From assembly GCA_900316905.1 (NCBI GenBank), contig ONET01000019.1, forward strand, positions 1-40,041: DNA of 40,041 nt, in the 5' to 3' direction. Each line of letters opens with the position of its first letter. The first letter of the stretch is position 1. The position numbers and the translations under genes were made by a program. Of this stretch, positions 21,944 through 30,220 are shown piece after piece. The stretch comes from an uncultured Treponema sp. GTDB taxonomy: Bacteria > Spirochaetota > Spirochaetia > Treponematales > Treponemataceae. The notes below the pieces were generated by a model that made no database searches, was not told the origin of the DNA, and was given only the letters and a program-made list of their open reading frames with translations.

Positions 21944-21946
21944 CCC

Positions 21947-22612
21947 TTACATCCCCAGCCGCGAGACCACGCCGCGGACCAAGTACAAGGCGCGCAAGTC
22001 CTTCTTGTCCACGTTGGTGTCGCCCGCGTAGTCGGGGTTGATGGAGCGCAGGATGATGTATTCCTCGGTCTTGCCTGGGTGGACGGTCTTGACCACCCGC
22101 CAAGCGTCGGTGATGACAAGGTAAATCTCGCCCCACAGAATCCGCTCGCAGTCAACCGCCTTGCTCACGGCTATAACGTCGCCGCTGGAAATTTTGGGCT
22201 CCATGCTTGAGCCGTAGACGGGGAAGCAGGCGACGCAGTCCTCAAAGCCGGGAATGGAAAGGATTCCGGCCGGCTTTTCGTCCTTCAAGTCAAGGCTTTC
22301 GGCGATGTGCGCCATCACGTCGATGTCGTAGAACGGAATTCCTTCCTCGCCGCCGCCGCTCACCAGCTCCGCAGGAATCCTTTGGGCGGACGGTGCCTCG
22401 CTTTGGAACATTTCGCCCTCGCCGGTTAGAAGCCAGTTGGCATTTATTCCGATTTTTTTTACAAGAGATTTCATTAAAGCTTTTGGCATGTCTCTTGAAC
22501 CATTTTCAACGCTTGCAATCGTAGCCGTTGACACTTCAAGCTGATTTGCAAACTCTTGTTGCGTTAAACCCTTGTTCTTGCGAATTGATTTTAATTGCTC
22601 TGAAATTTCCAT
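21947..22612 (-). CDS. Phage repressor: HTH + S24 (LexA/CI-like) domain
   Basis: 221 residues. Residues 1-60 are a HTH_3 domain (LKSIRKNKGLTQQEFANQLE, STATIASVENGSR). Residues about 130-215 are an S24 domain with VYGSSMEPKISSGDVI (Ser136) and AWRVVKTV (Lys175) as the catalytic pair. An Ala115-Gly116 pair lies before the S24 core but closer to Ser136 than in LexA or lambda CI, so self-cleavage is uncertain. It is divergent from the Ner-like gene across TGTGAT operators and likely maintains lysogeny. Mu itself uses a different repressor. Confidence 0.9.
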   Translation of the reverse strand: MEISEQLKSIRKNKGLTQQEFANQLEVSTATIASVENGSRDMPKALMKSLVKKIGINANWLLTGEGEMFQSEAPSAQRIPAELVSGGGEEGIPFYDIDVMAHIAESLDLKDEKPAGILSIPGFEDCVACFPVYGSSMEPKISSGDVIAVSKAVDCERILWGEIYLVITDAWRVVKTVHPGKTEEYIILRSINPDYAGDTNVDKKDLRALYLVRGVVSRLGM

Positions 22613-22629
22613 AATAAATCCTTATTGCA

Positions 22630-22712
22630 AAATGTGATTTTTTTTCACTTTTTTATCACATTTCTCTTGCAAATCACAAAAAGTGATTTATATTTATCAC
22701 AGATTGTGATAA
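22630..22712. promoter_or_regulatory. Cluster of repressor operators (TGTGAT/ATCACA)
   Basis: Three inverted repeats share the same half-site: AAATGTGAT / ATCACATTT (22630-22638 and 22655-22663), AAATCAC / GTGATTT (22671-22677 and 22683-22689), and a perfect 19-base palindrome TTATCACA-GAT-TGTGATAA (22694-22712). They fill the divergent interval between the repressor and the Ner-like gene. They are likely bound by the S24 repressor and/or the Ner-like protein. Confidence 0.75.
22667..22694 (+). promoter_or_regulatory. Early promoter under operators
   Basis: TTGCAA (22667-22672), 16-base spacer, TATATT (22689-22694). The middle operator lies in the spacer and the 19-base palindrome overlaps the -10 and start region, so bound repressor would block it. 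It would drive the early operon starting at 22805. Confidence 0.6.
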
Positions 22713-22804
22713 GTTAATTTATTAGTTTTCAAAGTCACCCAGGAAACGATGAAAACTAATAAATCAGTTAATCAGAATATCGACAGAAAAGGAGGAAAAC
22801 GAAA

Positions 22805-23125
22805 GTGAAAAGCCAAAAGACAATGACTGGCGAAGAGTTAAAAGAGTTCATCGCCCGGAAAGTTGCCGAAAAAAAAGCCCTCGCGCTTGCCCGAGCTTCC
22901 AAGAAAATCACGCCGCAGCAAGGCTTGTACATCAAGTACAGGCTCAAATGCGCCGGAACGTCCAGCGCCGACATCGCGCTTGAAGTCGGCTGCACGCCGG
23001 TATCCGTGAGCAACGTTCTTTCGGGCAAAAGCCACAGCCAGCGCATAGAGCGCGCGGTCGCCGCCCGCCTGGGCTACCCCAGCTGGAACGACATGGTCAC
23101 CGAGCTAAGGAGATCCGCCGCATGA
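22805..23125 (+). CDS. Ner-like HTH regulator
   Basis: 106 residues from GTG 22805 with a strong AAAGGAGG site. An N-terminal basic helix is followed by SSADIALEVGCTPVSVSNVL and SGKSHSQRIERAVAARLGYPSWNDM: a helix-turn-helix with the C-terminal layout of Nlp/Ner proteins of Mu-like phages. First gene of the early operon, opposite the repressor. Ner in Mu down-regulates both early and repressor promoters; the same is likely here. Confidence 0.7.
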   Translation: MKSQKTMTGEELKEFIARKVAEKKALALARASKKITPQQGLYIKYRLKCAGTSSADIALEVGCTPVSVSNVLSGKSHSQRIERAVAARLGYPSWNDMVTELRRSAA

Positions 23126-23631
23126 CCGACTTCGAGGATTTGAAATGCTTTTGCAAGGGCTGCTACAAATTTACAAATGGATGCAGTGCGAGACGGATAT
23201 TTGGCAACGGCGAAGAAGCTGAATCTTCCCATCTCCCTTGCGAGAAGACTCTCGCCAAAAAGTGCAAGTACGGTGGGTTAATACGTAAATCGTATTCCGT
23301 ACTTCGCCAATGTACGCCCGAAGCAATTCGGGATTTGTGTTGTCAAGTAGTGGATCAGGCGTTAAGCCATGCGAAAGTGCCAGAAAGAATACCCGATTCA
23401 GACAGTATAACTGCCGTTTTGTTATTGGCCTCGCGAGCCTTTCTGGAGTCCGCGCAAGCGCTCTCTTACGCTTTGAATTCAAAAGGTATCCCTGAAGGAT
23501 GGATTGAAGTTCTTGAGCAATCGATGTCTCGTACATGGCTTTGTTGCGAGCATTGTAGCGAAGAACGCTATGAAAAGTCAAGAAAGGAGCGCCGTTCGCG
23601 CAAGGGGAAAAGCAAAAATGCCAAGGACTAA
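23122..23631 (+). CDS. Cysteine-rich early protein, unknown
   Basis: 169 residues, ATGA overlap with the Ner-like gene. The N-terminus has CFCKGCYKFTNGC and LPCEKTLAKKCKYGG (Cys9, 11, 14, 21, 40, 48), which could bind zinc. The middle is helical and the C-terminus is very basic (KSRKERRSRKGKSKNAKD). A long antisense frame also covers this stretch, but the plus frame has coupling and a start. No family recognised. Confidence 0.6.
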   Translation: MTDFEDLKCFCKGCYKFTNGCSARRIFGNGEEAESSHLPCEKTLAKKCKYGGLIRKSYSVLRQCTPEAIRDLCCQVVDQALSHAKVPERIPDSDSITAVLLLASRAFLESAQALSYALNSKGIPEGWIEVLEQSMSRTWLCCEHCSEERYEKSRKERRSRKGKSKNAKD

Positions 23632-24013
23632 AAAGCCCGCCGCTCCGCAAGACGCTGGCGAGCAAGCCTGCCAATTGACGGCGCTCGGAAAAAAGGAAGT
23701 GGCGAAGGCGCGGGGCAAAAAGCGCGGCCGCCGCAAGGCGTTCACGGAAGAGGACGCCAAGAAAATCGCGGTCTTTTCCGCGCTTGCCAAGGCCGTTTCC
23801 GAAAACTGGCCGGGCTGGGAATTGATAGCCAACGCAAAGGAAAAGGAGCCTTATCCGCGCGTCGGAACTCCGGTCAGGAACGTCGCCCTTTACAAGGACG
23901 GAAAGCTGATGGGCTTTAGGCTTTTGGACTTCGAGTGTTCGGCCTGCCGACTCATGCAGGACGCATGCGGCGCGTTCTTGGCTGCCATGCAGCGCGCCGG
24001 GGAGGAAAAGTGA
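23618..24013 (+). CDS. Basic early protein, unknown
   Basis: 131 residues from ATG 23618 (AAGGGGAAAAGC site). A Lys/Arg/Ala-rich N-terminus (KARGKKRGRRKAFTEEDAKK) precedes a folded part with EPYPRVGTPVRNVALYKDGK and a Cys-containing end FECSACRLMQDACG. The N-terminal half may bind nucleic acid. Overlaps the ends of both neighbours, so within the early operon. Confidence 0.6.
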   Translation: MPRTKKPAAPQDAGEQACQLTALGKKEVAKARGKKRGRRKAFTEEDAKKIAVFSALAKAVSENWPGWELIANAKEKEPYPRVGTPVRNVALYKDGKLMGFRLLDFECSACRLMQDACGAFLAAMQRAGEEK

Positions 24014-24417
24014 GAGACCCAAAAGGGACGGAGGACCTCGCGATAGCGAGCATGAAAAAGTTCCGGCACGACGCGAACCTGTACGTGTTTTGGCGGAACG
24101 TCTACAAAGCGGCCAGAAAGGCCAGGGAGGAACAGGAAAAGATGACGGCTGTGTGGCTGAACGGGCGGGAGCCGCCCTTCATGGAAAGCCGGATTGTGGG
24201 CGACTTGAACGTCCCCAAAATCCAAAAGGCGGTCAACTGCATGACATTCGAGGGTCTTAAGCTTTGCGCGATAGGCTACTTGCTTTGCATGCAAAAGATG
24301 GGAAGGTCGCCCGACCAAATCCGAAAGGATTTGGAGGAGGCGGCCTCAGCCGGAACGCGGATGCCGGTCAGCGTTCCGGAGCCGGATGTCAGCGACGGCG
24401 GAAAGCCAGCCGCGTGA
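24010..24417 (+). CDS. Early operon protein, unknown
   Basis: 135 residues from GTG 24010 with GGAGGAAAA, chosen for the GTGA overlap with the preceding stop; the frame is open further upstream but without a better start. Features include an Arg/Lys/Glu-rich helix (WRNVYKAARKAREEQEKM) and a C-terminal proline-rich tail. No recognised domain. Confidence 0.55.
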   Translation: MRDPKGTEDLAIASMKKFRHDANLYVFWRNVYKAARKAREEQEKMTAVWLNGREPPFMESRIVGDLNVPKIQKAVNCMTFEGLKLCAIGYLLCMQKMGRSPDQIRKDLEEAASAGTRMPVSVPEPDVSDGGKPAA

Positions 24418-24438
24418 CGCAAAACCAAATTCATTATA

Positions 24439-24459
24439 GCGCGAAAAAGGAATTCGCGC
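24439..24459 (+). repeat. Hairpin before the Gam-like gene
   Basis: Perfect 7-bp stem GCGCGAA / TTCGCGC with a 7-base loop, 14 bases before the Gam-like ATG. The 12-mer CATTATAGCGCG at 24432-24443 also occurs at 21263-21274. It may tune translation of the Gam-like gene. Confidence 0.45.
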
Positions 24460-24472
24460 ATAGGGGGAAATT

Positions 24473-24955
24473 ATGAAAATCAAAAGCCTTCAGGATGTCG
24501 AGGAGACAATCAAGTGCGTGGCCCAGATTGACGCGGAAATCCGCGCCATCGACAACACGGCGACCGTGGCGGTCAACAAGGCCAACGAAGAGGCGGCCAG
24601 AATGTCCGCTCCGCTCGCGGCCGAGCGCGAAAAGCTTTTGGCCGCGCTCAAGGATTACTCGGACGCCAACCGCTCCCAAATCTACGAGGACGGAAAGAAG
24701 AGCCGCGAGTTCATCAACGGAACGATCGGCTACCGCCAAAGCCCGGACAAGGTCGAGGTTTCCGAGGACACGGCCGACCTGCTCATCAAGGCCGGCTTCC
24801 AAAACTGCGTGAAGGTCAAAAAAGAGCCGGTCAAGGCCGCCTTGAAAAATTTCGATGCCGCCCAGCAAAAGAAATTCCATGTCAGCCTTGTTCCCGGCGA
24901 GGAAACATTCTACTGCAAAGCCGCCGAAAGGACAATTCCCGAAGCCGCCGCGTGA
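24473..24955 (+). CDS. gam: Host-nuclease inhibitor Gam-like protein
   Basis: 160 residues: MKIKSLQDVEETIKCVAQID, a long helical region with repeated Ala/Glu, then KKSREFINGTIGYRQSP and VSEDTADLLIKAGFQ. The FxxGTxxYRxSP step after a coiled coil is characteristic of Mu Gam, a Ku-like protein that binds DNA ends and protects transposition intermediates from exonuclease. TAGGGGG precedes the ATG. Place upstream of the transposase differs from Mu but is common in Mu-like prophages. Confidence 0.85.
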   Translation: MKIKSLQDVEETIKCVAQIDAEIRAIDNTATVAVNKANEEAARMSAPLAAEREKLLAALKDYSDANRSQIYEDGKKSREFINGTIGYRQSPDKVEVSEDTADLLIKAGFQNCVKVKKEPVKAALKNFDAAQQKKFHVSLVPGEETFYCKAAERTIPEAAA

Positions 24956-24965
24956 CAAAAACAAT

Positions 24966-24996
24966 GGCTGGAGTCTTCTGGATGTCGGCTCCAGCC
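24966..24996 (+). repeat. Hairpin between Gam-like gene and next gene
   Basis: Perfect 8-bp stem GGCTGGAG / CTCCAGCC with a 15-base loop and no T run. It lies in a 61-base gap within an otherwise tightly packed operon, so it may be an RNA processing or stability element. Confidence 0.5.
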
Positions 24997-25016
24997 GGCA
25001 AAGGAGCTAATCAAAA

Positions 25017-25808
25017 ATGAACGAAATTGTACCGTCAAACACAAGCCTAACGCCGAAGCAAGCCTTTCCCTTCCAAAAGCAAATCGACGCTTGGAACATG
25101 GAAAGCGCGGTCGAAAAGCTGCGCCCCAAGGTGGAGAGACTGCGAAAGGCTTCCGTGGACGTCGCCCGCGACCTTTTCATAGCGCACGAGGCGCTTGCCC
25201 AAAGAGGCGGCGACCGCCGCAGCGAGGACGCCCAGACGTTCGGCTTCTGCAATTTTCTTGAGCTGGTCGGCCTTTCCAAAAAGACCGCCTACCTGTGGCT
25301 CAAGCTCTACGACCCGGTGGAAGACAAGGTGCGGACGCCGGAAGAGCTTTCCGCTCCTCCCAAGGAAAACGCGCCGGAACTGCTCGAAGCCCAAAGCGAG
25401 TTCGAGCGGCTTGTGGCCCACGCGATGGCTACCGGCGAGCGCTTGGCCGGATGGACGGACGAGCATGAGCGCGAATACAAGCGCCGCAAGGACAACGAGC
25501 GCTTCGCCGAGCTCGCCCGTGTGTGGGGCAAGCAAAAAATCAAGCTCAACTGGGGAAACGACGACTACTTCTCGCAGACGCTTCTCAAGAACGGAAGGAT
25601 GTATACAAAAATCAACCTTGAGACAAAGGAGCAGATGAAGGCTCAGCTTGAAGTGTTCGACATTCTAACGGCGTTCCTTTCCAGCTTTGAGAATCCTCAA
25701 ACGCGCCTTGCCGCAGTCTGCAACATAGGCTTGCGGGTGCGCCAGCTTGTTAATGAAATCGCCGAGCAGGACAAAGAGCTCAACGCCTTCAGCGGAGTCG
25801 CCTCATGA
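25017..25808 (+). CDS. HTH-like early protein upstream of transposase, unknown
   Basis: 263 residues with AAGGAG before the ATG. Helical N-terminus (VEKLRPKVERLRKASVDVAR), then RGGDRRSEDAQTFGF and FLELVGLSKKTAYLWLKLYD, which looks like a helix-turn-helix, then charged helical segments. It is coupled to the transposase gene (ATGA), so a role in transposition or in control of it is likely. No family is named with confidence. Confidence 0.6.
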   Translation: MNEIVPSNTSLTPKQAFPFQKQIDAWNMESAVEKLRPKVERLRKASVDVARDLFIAHEALAQRGGDRRSEDAQTFGFCNFLELVGLSKKTAYLWLKLYDPVEDKVRTPEELSAPPKENAPELLEAQSEFERLVAHAMATGERLAGWTDEHEREYKRRKDNERFAELARVWGKQKIKLNWGNDDYFSQTLLKNGRMYTKINLETKEQMKAQLEVFDILTAFLSSFENPQTRLAAVCNIGLRVRQLVNEIAEQDKELNAFSGVAS

Positions 25809-27871
25809 GCGGAACTGTCAGAACCGTTTTTCCGGTTACAGACAAAAAGTTTCCCCTCCGCGCGGCCGTCTACGACGAATTCAGGAAGCGCAGCCCGCTC
25901 GTCTCCAAGGCCAAGGCTTACGAGGCGATAGCGCGCAAGTTCAACATTTCGGTTCCGACCGTCCAGCGCTACGTGCGCCGCATGGCCAACGGCTCGATGT
26001 TCGCGCTTCCCGCCGGAAGGCAGGGGCGGCACGTGTTCGCTTGGGACGACGAGGCCTTGAGCTTCTTCACAAACTTTCTGCTAGCGGCAATAAAGGAAGT
26101 GGGCGGATGCACGGTGCGCAACGCCTATAGGTGCGCCAAGGCGGAAGCCGAGCGCCAGGGCTGGAGCATCGGAAGCGAGGCGAGCGCCTACGTTCACGCC
26201 AGGAACATAAGTCCGGCGATGAAGATGCTCGCCAAGGGCGGGCAGCGCGCGCTGGACAATATGTTCTACATAAGCCGCGACCTGTCCAAGCTAAAGCCAT
26301 TCCAGCTGATTGTAGGCGACCAGCACATCTTTGACTTTTGGTGCGAGAACCCTTACGCAAAAGGCGACAAGGACAAGTACATCCGCGCCGAATGCTACCT
26401 CTGGCTTGACATGGCCACCCGCCTTGTCTACGGAATCAGCTTCGACATCGCCTACAACACGCGCACTGTCACGCGGGCCTTGCGGATGGGAATCAAGCGC
26501 TTCGGCAAGTTCGAGAGCACGTACAACGACAACGGATCCAGCGAGAAGTCGAAGCTCGCGGACGACATCGTTCAGCGCTTGCAGAATTACGGAGTGCGCT
26601 TCCTTGACGAGGCCGACTTGTACCAAGCCGAAAACAATCGCTACATCGTGGAGGACACGGAAGGCCTTGTTGTCGACGTGGCGCAGTCAAAGGCTGAATG
26701 GGAAAAGAAGCACCGCCGCATTTTCGCCCGCGTCAAGAACGCAAAGACAAAGCCCATCGAGCGCTTCTTCAACACGCTGGAGCAAATCCTGCGCGACCAG
26801 TGCTTGCCAGGCCTTGTGAAAGGCTTGGCGATTTCCGCGCCGGAAGAGGAGCAGGCGGCCAAGCGGCTTGAGTGGCAAAAAAAGAACGGCTGCATTCTGG
26901 GCTACGACGACTTCGTCAAATGCGTCGTCCGCGCCTTGGACATCTACGAAAGCCGCGTCCATTCGTCGCTCGGCTGCTCGCCAAAGGAACGGCTGGAGGA
27001 ATGCAAGCGCGAAGGCTGGATGCCGACGATGATAGACCCGCGCGACGAAGCCTACCTCTTTATGGAAAGCGCCATGCGCCAAGTGAAGGGAGACAGAATA
27101 GAGCTTAACGGCGTTGAGTACATCGGCCCCGACCTCACGCAAGAAATGGTCTTGCAAAACCGGGGAACGCTCGTCGCCTACAACCGCCAAAAGGTGGAAG
27201 TCCGCTACGACCCGGAAAACTTGGCCTTGGGCGTTTTCGCGATAGAGCCTGGAACAAACCACGCAATCGCTCTTCGCCCTGTCAAGAAAATAGACATGCT
27301 CGACGAGCGGGAAGTCGTGGAGCAGCTTGAATGGAAAAAGCGCAACATGCGCGCCGTTCAGGAAGCGTTCAAAATCGCCACCGGCGACAAGAGCGTCCGC
27401 GTCCTTTCCGAGCCGCAAAAATTCGCCGAGCTTAGAAAGTCGGAGGAGCTAGCCCAGGCGTCGGACTATAGGCTTGAAAGCAAAAAGGAGCCGGAGCCTG
27501 TTCCCGCCGTTGTAAGAAAAATTGACGCGGAGCCGCTTGAAAGCCAAGAGATTCCGCGGAGCGTGAGCCGCCAAAAGGACGACTACGGAGAGATGCCCAT
27601 GTCGTTCAACCGCAGGGAAGAGAGCCTTTCGCAGGAAGATTTCCTTGAGGGGGTGGCCGAGCGGATTGGAAGCGAGTCGCTAAAGCGGGCGCAGTCGCGG
27701 CCGGTCTTCTACGACGAGCGCGAGCGCTACGAATGGACCTTGAACCAGTACCACGCGGGCGGACATCTTAGCCGCGAGGACTTGGACTTCATGCATGACT
27801 ACGAAAGCCAAATGGATTCAAGGCAAGTCGCCTATTACGAATCCTATTCTAAGAAATTCATAGGGAGATGA
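25805..27871 (+). CDS. MuA-like DDE transposase
   Basis: 688 residues. The N-terminal region has KAYEAIARKFNISVPTVQRY, a helix-turn-helix. The catalytic core shows IVGDQHIFDFW (Asp172), STYNDNGSSE (Asp242) and KTKPIERFFNTLEQ (Glu319), the DDE triad with MuA-like spacing. Residues about 440-520 form the beta-barrel after the core and the C-terminal 150 residues are charged and should contact the MuB-like partner. It cuts phage ends and joins them to target DNA by replicative transposition. The MuB-like gene follows at once. Confidence 0.95.
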   Translation: MSGTVRTVFPVTDKKFPLRAAVYDEFRKRSPLVSKAKAYEAIARKFNISVPTVQRYVRRMANGSMFALPAGRQGRHVFAWDDEALSFFTNFLLAAIKEVGGCTVRNAYRCAKAEAERQGWSIGSEASAYVHARNISPAMKMLAKGGQRALDNMFYISRDLSKLKPFQLIVGDQHIFDFWCENPYAKGDKDKYIRAECYLWLDMATRLVYGISFDIAYNTRTVTRALRMGIKRFGKFESTYNDNGSSEKSKLADDIVQRLQNYGVRFLDEADLYQAENNRYIVEDTEGLVVDVAQSKAEWEKKHRRIFARVKNAKTKPIERFFNTLEQILRDQCLPGLVKGLAISAPEEEQAAKRLEWQKKNGCILGYDDFVKCVVRALDIYESRVHSSLGCSPKERLEECKREGWMPTMIDPRDEAYLFMESAMRQVKGDRIELNGVEYIGPDLTQEMVLQNRGTLVAYNRQKVEVRYDPENLALGVFAIEPGTNHAIALRPVKKIDMLDEREVVEQLEWKKRNMRAVQEAFKIATGDKSVRVLSEPQKFAELRKSEELAQASDYRLESKKEPEPVPAVVRKIDAEPLESQEIPRSVSRQKDDYGEMPMSFNRREESLSQEDFLEGVAERIGSESLKRAQSRPVFYDERERYEWTLNQYHAGGHLSREDLDFMHDYESQMDSRQVAYYESYSKKFIGR

Positions 27872-27876
27872 AAATT

Positions 27877-28767
27877 ATGGAATCAACGTTGAAAAATTGT
27901 TTGGAAAGCAACCGTCTTTCCATGCAGGACGCGGCCCGCGTCTTGGGAGTTGACAAATCTCAAATCGTCAAAATCTGCACCCAGAAATACCCCAACTGGA
28001 AGGACAAAGAGACAGAGTATGTCAAGCTCCTTAAAGACGCTGGCTACAAGAACAGTATAGCGCAAAAGATAAAAATCGACACCGACGTGTTGGTGCTCAC
28101 AAGGAGCGTCACGCGCTTCCAAAACCTCGCGGACGACTTGATTGACCCGACAGGAACAATGTCCTCGTCAATCGGAATGGCCATCGGAACCGCAGAGCGC
28201 GGAAAGACCCATTGCGCCAAATGGTACGTCCAGAACAACCCCAACGCCGCCTATGTCCTTTACGTTGACGGCTCGACAAAGACGCAGCTCTTGCGCGACG
28301 TTTGCGAAGCGGTCGCCCACACCCGCCCGCACAGTTTCGGCGATTGCCTGGAAGTCTTGGAAGAGAACTGCAAGTACGCCCGCCGCCTTGTGATTATCGA
28401 CGAGGCCGACAAGCTGCCGGTCCGCTACTTGGAAATTCTTCGCGCCGTCAACGAGCGCTGCCAGCTTCCGTTCATGCTCGTGGGCGAGGAGGGGCTCAAG
28501 GTCAAGACCGACAGGGTTCCGCGCTTGCGCTCAAGAATCAGAAAGCCGATTGTTTTGTTCGAGGTGGCAAAGGCCGTTGACGTGGCGGCTTACTACCATG
28601 AGGCCGCTGGAATCGACATCACGTTGGAAACCGCCGAACGTCTTGCCCGCCACGCGATGGGCGGCTTCCGCTCAATCGTCAACGACAGCATAGCGATAAG
28701 CAAGATGTCAAAGGCCAGCGGACTTTCGACCATCACCGACAACATGCTGGAAAAGCTCTGCGCTTAG
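27877..28767 (+). CDS. MuB-like transposition target-selection ATPase
   Basis: 296 residues from ATG 27877, which has a correctly spaced GGGAG; an ATG at 27868 is too close to that site. N-terminal HTH (MQDAARVLGVDKSQIVKI), then AAA+ ATPase with Walker A GTAERGKT (104-111) and Walker B LVIIDEAD (171-178). The C-terminal part holds GGFRSIVNDSIAISK, typical of the MuB lid domain. It binds target DNA as filaments and stimulates the transposase. Confidence 0.93.
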   Translation: MESTLKNCLESNRLSMQDAARVLGVDKSQIVKICTQKYPNWKDKETEYVKLLKDAGYKNSIAQKIKIDTDVLVLTRSVTRFQNLADDLIDPTGTMSSSIGMAIGTAERGKTHCAKWYVQNNPNAAYVLYVDGSTKTQLLRDVCEAVAHTRPHSFGDCLEVLEENCKYARRLVIIDEADKLPVRYLEILRAVNERCQLPFMLVGEEGLKVKTDRVPRLRSRIRKPIVLFEVAKAVDVAAYYHEAAGIDITLETAERLARHAMGGFRSIVNDSIAISKMSKASGLSTITDNMLEKLCA

Positions 28768-28776
28768 GAGGACAGA

Positions 28777-29190
28777 ATGAACAAGTCAATCCGCTCAAGG
28801 CTCATTACCGCGATACACGCCGCCAAGAATTCCGCAGGCTTGGACGACCAAGCCTACAGGGCCGTTCTTCACGGCGCGGTGGGAAAGGAAAGCTGCTCCG
28901 AATGCGGCGTTCAGGAATTGCGCGCCGTCCAAAAGGCGATGAATTCCGTCCTCGCCCTGCAAGGAAAAAGCCCTTGGAAACTCTATCCGCGCAACAAGGC
29001 TCCGACGCTCATTGACGCTGTCGAAGCCCGCGCGAGAAAGCTCCTTGGAGCGGATTGGAAAAAGCGCCTGGATCACTTCGCGCTCTCGAAATTCAAGAAA
29101 GAAACGTACTCCAAATGTTCCGACAACGAGCTACGCAGCGTGATGGCCTTTATGACCAACTTGGAGCGCCGGGAGCGCGAATCAAAATGA
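28777..29190 (+). CDS. GemA/gp16-like regulatory protein (DUF1018)
   Basis: 137 residues with AGGAGG before the ATG. LITAIHAAKNSAGLDDQAYR at the start, GVQELRAVQKAMNS in the middle and YSKCSDNELRSVMAFM at the end follow the DUF1018 layout (helical protein with LxxYR and Cys/Leu pattern). Mu GemA modulates host supercoiling-linked gene expression; precise function in other phages is unknown. Confidence 0.8.
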   Translation: MNKSIRSRLITAIHAAKNSAGLDDQAYRAVLHGAVGKESCSECGVQELRAVQKAMNSVLALQGKSPWKLYPRNKAPTLIDAVEARARKLLGADWKKRLDHFALSKFKKETYSKCSDNELRSVMAFMTNLERRERESK

Positions 29191-29537
29191 AAGAGAACTG
29201 GCTGTTTTCCACCGAAGACCTCGCGCAACCGCCCTTGACCCAAGAACAGAAAAGCGACCTGATAGACCGCGTCATTCGCAACGCCCAAATCGGCCACCGC
29301 TACATGTACAAGGTCAAGGAGGTTTGCGGATTCCTCCACGCCACTTACGACGAAATGCAAACGCTATTGAACTACTACAAGCTCGACTGCGTCGTAATCC
29401 GCGACACGATAATCCGCATACCGTGGTGGAGCCTGGCCGAATACCTCATAGACCCCGCCGACGATGTGGAAACAGCCATGTACGCATATCTAAAATCGCT
29501 TCCGCATAAAAATCCGGAAAGCAAAATGTCCGCTTGA
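29187..29537 (+). CDS. Putative DNA-binding protein, Mor-region, unknown
   Basis: 116 residues from ATG 29187, overlapping the GemA-like stop (ATGA). The middle, HRYMYKVKEVCGFLHATYDE followed by MQTLLNYYKLDCVVI, could be a winged or HTH domain. In Mu the next gene after gp16/gp17 is the middle-operon regulator Mor; sequence similarity to Mor is not evident. Confidence 0.5.
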   Translation: MKENWLFSTEDLAQPPLTQEQKSDLIDRVIRNAQIGHRYMYKVKEVCGFLHATYDEMQTLLNYYKLDCVVIRDTIIRIPWWSLAEYLIDPADDVETAMYAYLKSLPHKNPESKMSA

Positions 29538-29559
29538 CGCGGCAAGGAAGAATAAAAGC

Positions 29560-30216
29560 ATGGATGAACTTGAAAGCGTAAAACGAAGGGTGAAGAAACT
29601 TCTCGCCCTCTCAAAATCACCGAACGAAAACGAAGCCGCGCTCGCGCTCAAAAAAGCCAACGAGCTGATGGCTGAACACAAGCTAGACATCGGGCAATTC
29701 TCAGAATACACAAGGCAAGCCGTAAAGGACACAAAGCGTCTCATAAAATGGCGGTCCATATTGGCCAACGCCATGGAGCGGCTTTACGCGACATACCATT
29801 ATGTCATCCGCGACACAGGCCAACTCTTTTTTGTCGGCGAAGAGTTAGACGCGTTCATGGCCGCCGAGATGTACAAGTATCTTGTCAAAGCTGTTATGCG
29901 GATGACAAAGAACAACGTCCGCAAAAACGCCAAGCAAAAATTCCGCGAGTCATACCGCGAAGGATTGGCCAACCGTCTTTACGACAGAATGGAAGAGCTC
30001 GGCCAACAGTGCAGCTGGCGAAACCCAAAGGAGCTTGAAGCCGCCAAAGAGAAAGTCGAAAACTTTGTCAAAGGCGAAGTCGCGATTGTTGTAAGACGCA
30101 AAAAGAGGAGCAATTCAAACCAGCGCGCGTTCGCTCGCGGAATGAGCGACGCCAACGGAATCAGCCTCAGCCGCCAAATGACCGGCAGCGGCGTTAAGGC
30201 GATAGGAGCGAGGTAA
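29560..30216 (+). CDS. DUF2786 domain protein
   Basis: 218 residues. The N-terminus VKRRVKKLLALSKSPNENEA then ALALKKANELMAEHKLDI is the DUF2786 signature. The rest is helical, with many basic residues (RMTKNNVRKNAKQKFRE). DUF2786 proteins occur often in phages, frequently in early operons, but have no established activity. Confidence 0.78.
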   Translation: MDELESVKRRVKKLLALSKSPNENEAALALKKANELMAEHKLDIGQFSEYTRQAVKDTKRLIKWRSILANAMERLYATYHYVIRDTGQLFFVGEELDAFMAAEMYKYLVKAVMRMTKNNVRKNAKQKFRESYREGLANRLYDRMEELGQQCSWRNPKELEAAKEKVENFVKGEVAIVVRRKKRSNSNQRAFARGMSDANGISLSRQMTGSGVKAIGAR

Positions 30217-30220
30217 GACT

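Noticed and set aside
22630..22712. Short repeats read as a CRISPR-like array
   Set aside because: The units are inverted TGTGAT/ATCACA half-sites of unequal spacing in a divergent promoter region, so they are operators.
23171..24022. 283-codon minus-strand frame opposite the early unknown genes
   Set aside because: The plus-strand genes have ribosome sites and ATGA couplings within the early operon. The minus frame has neither and spans two of them.
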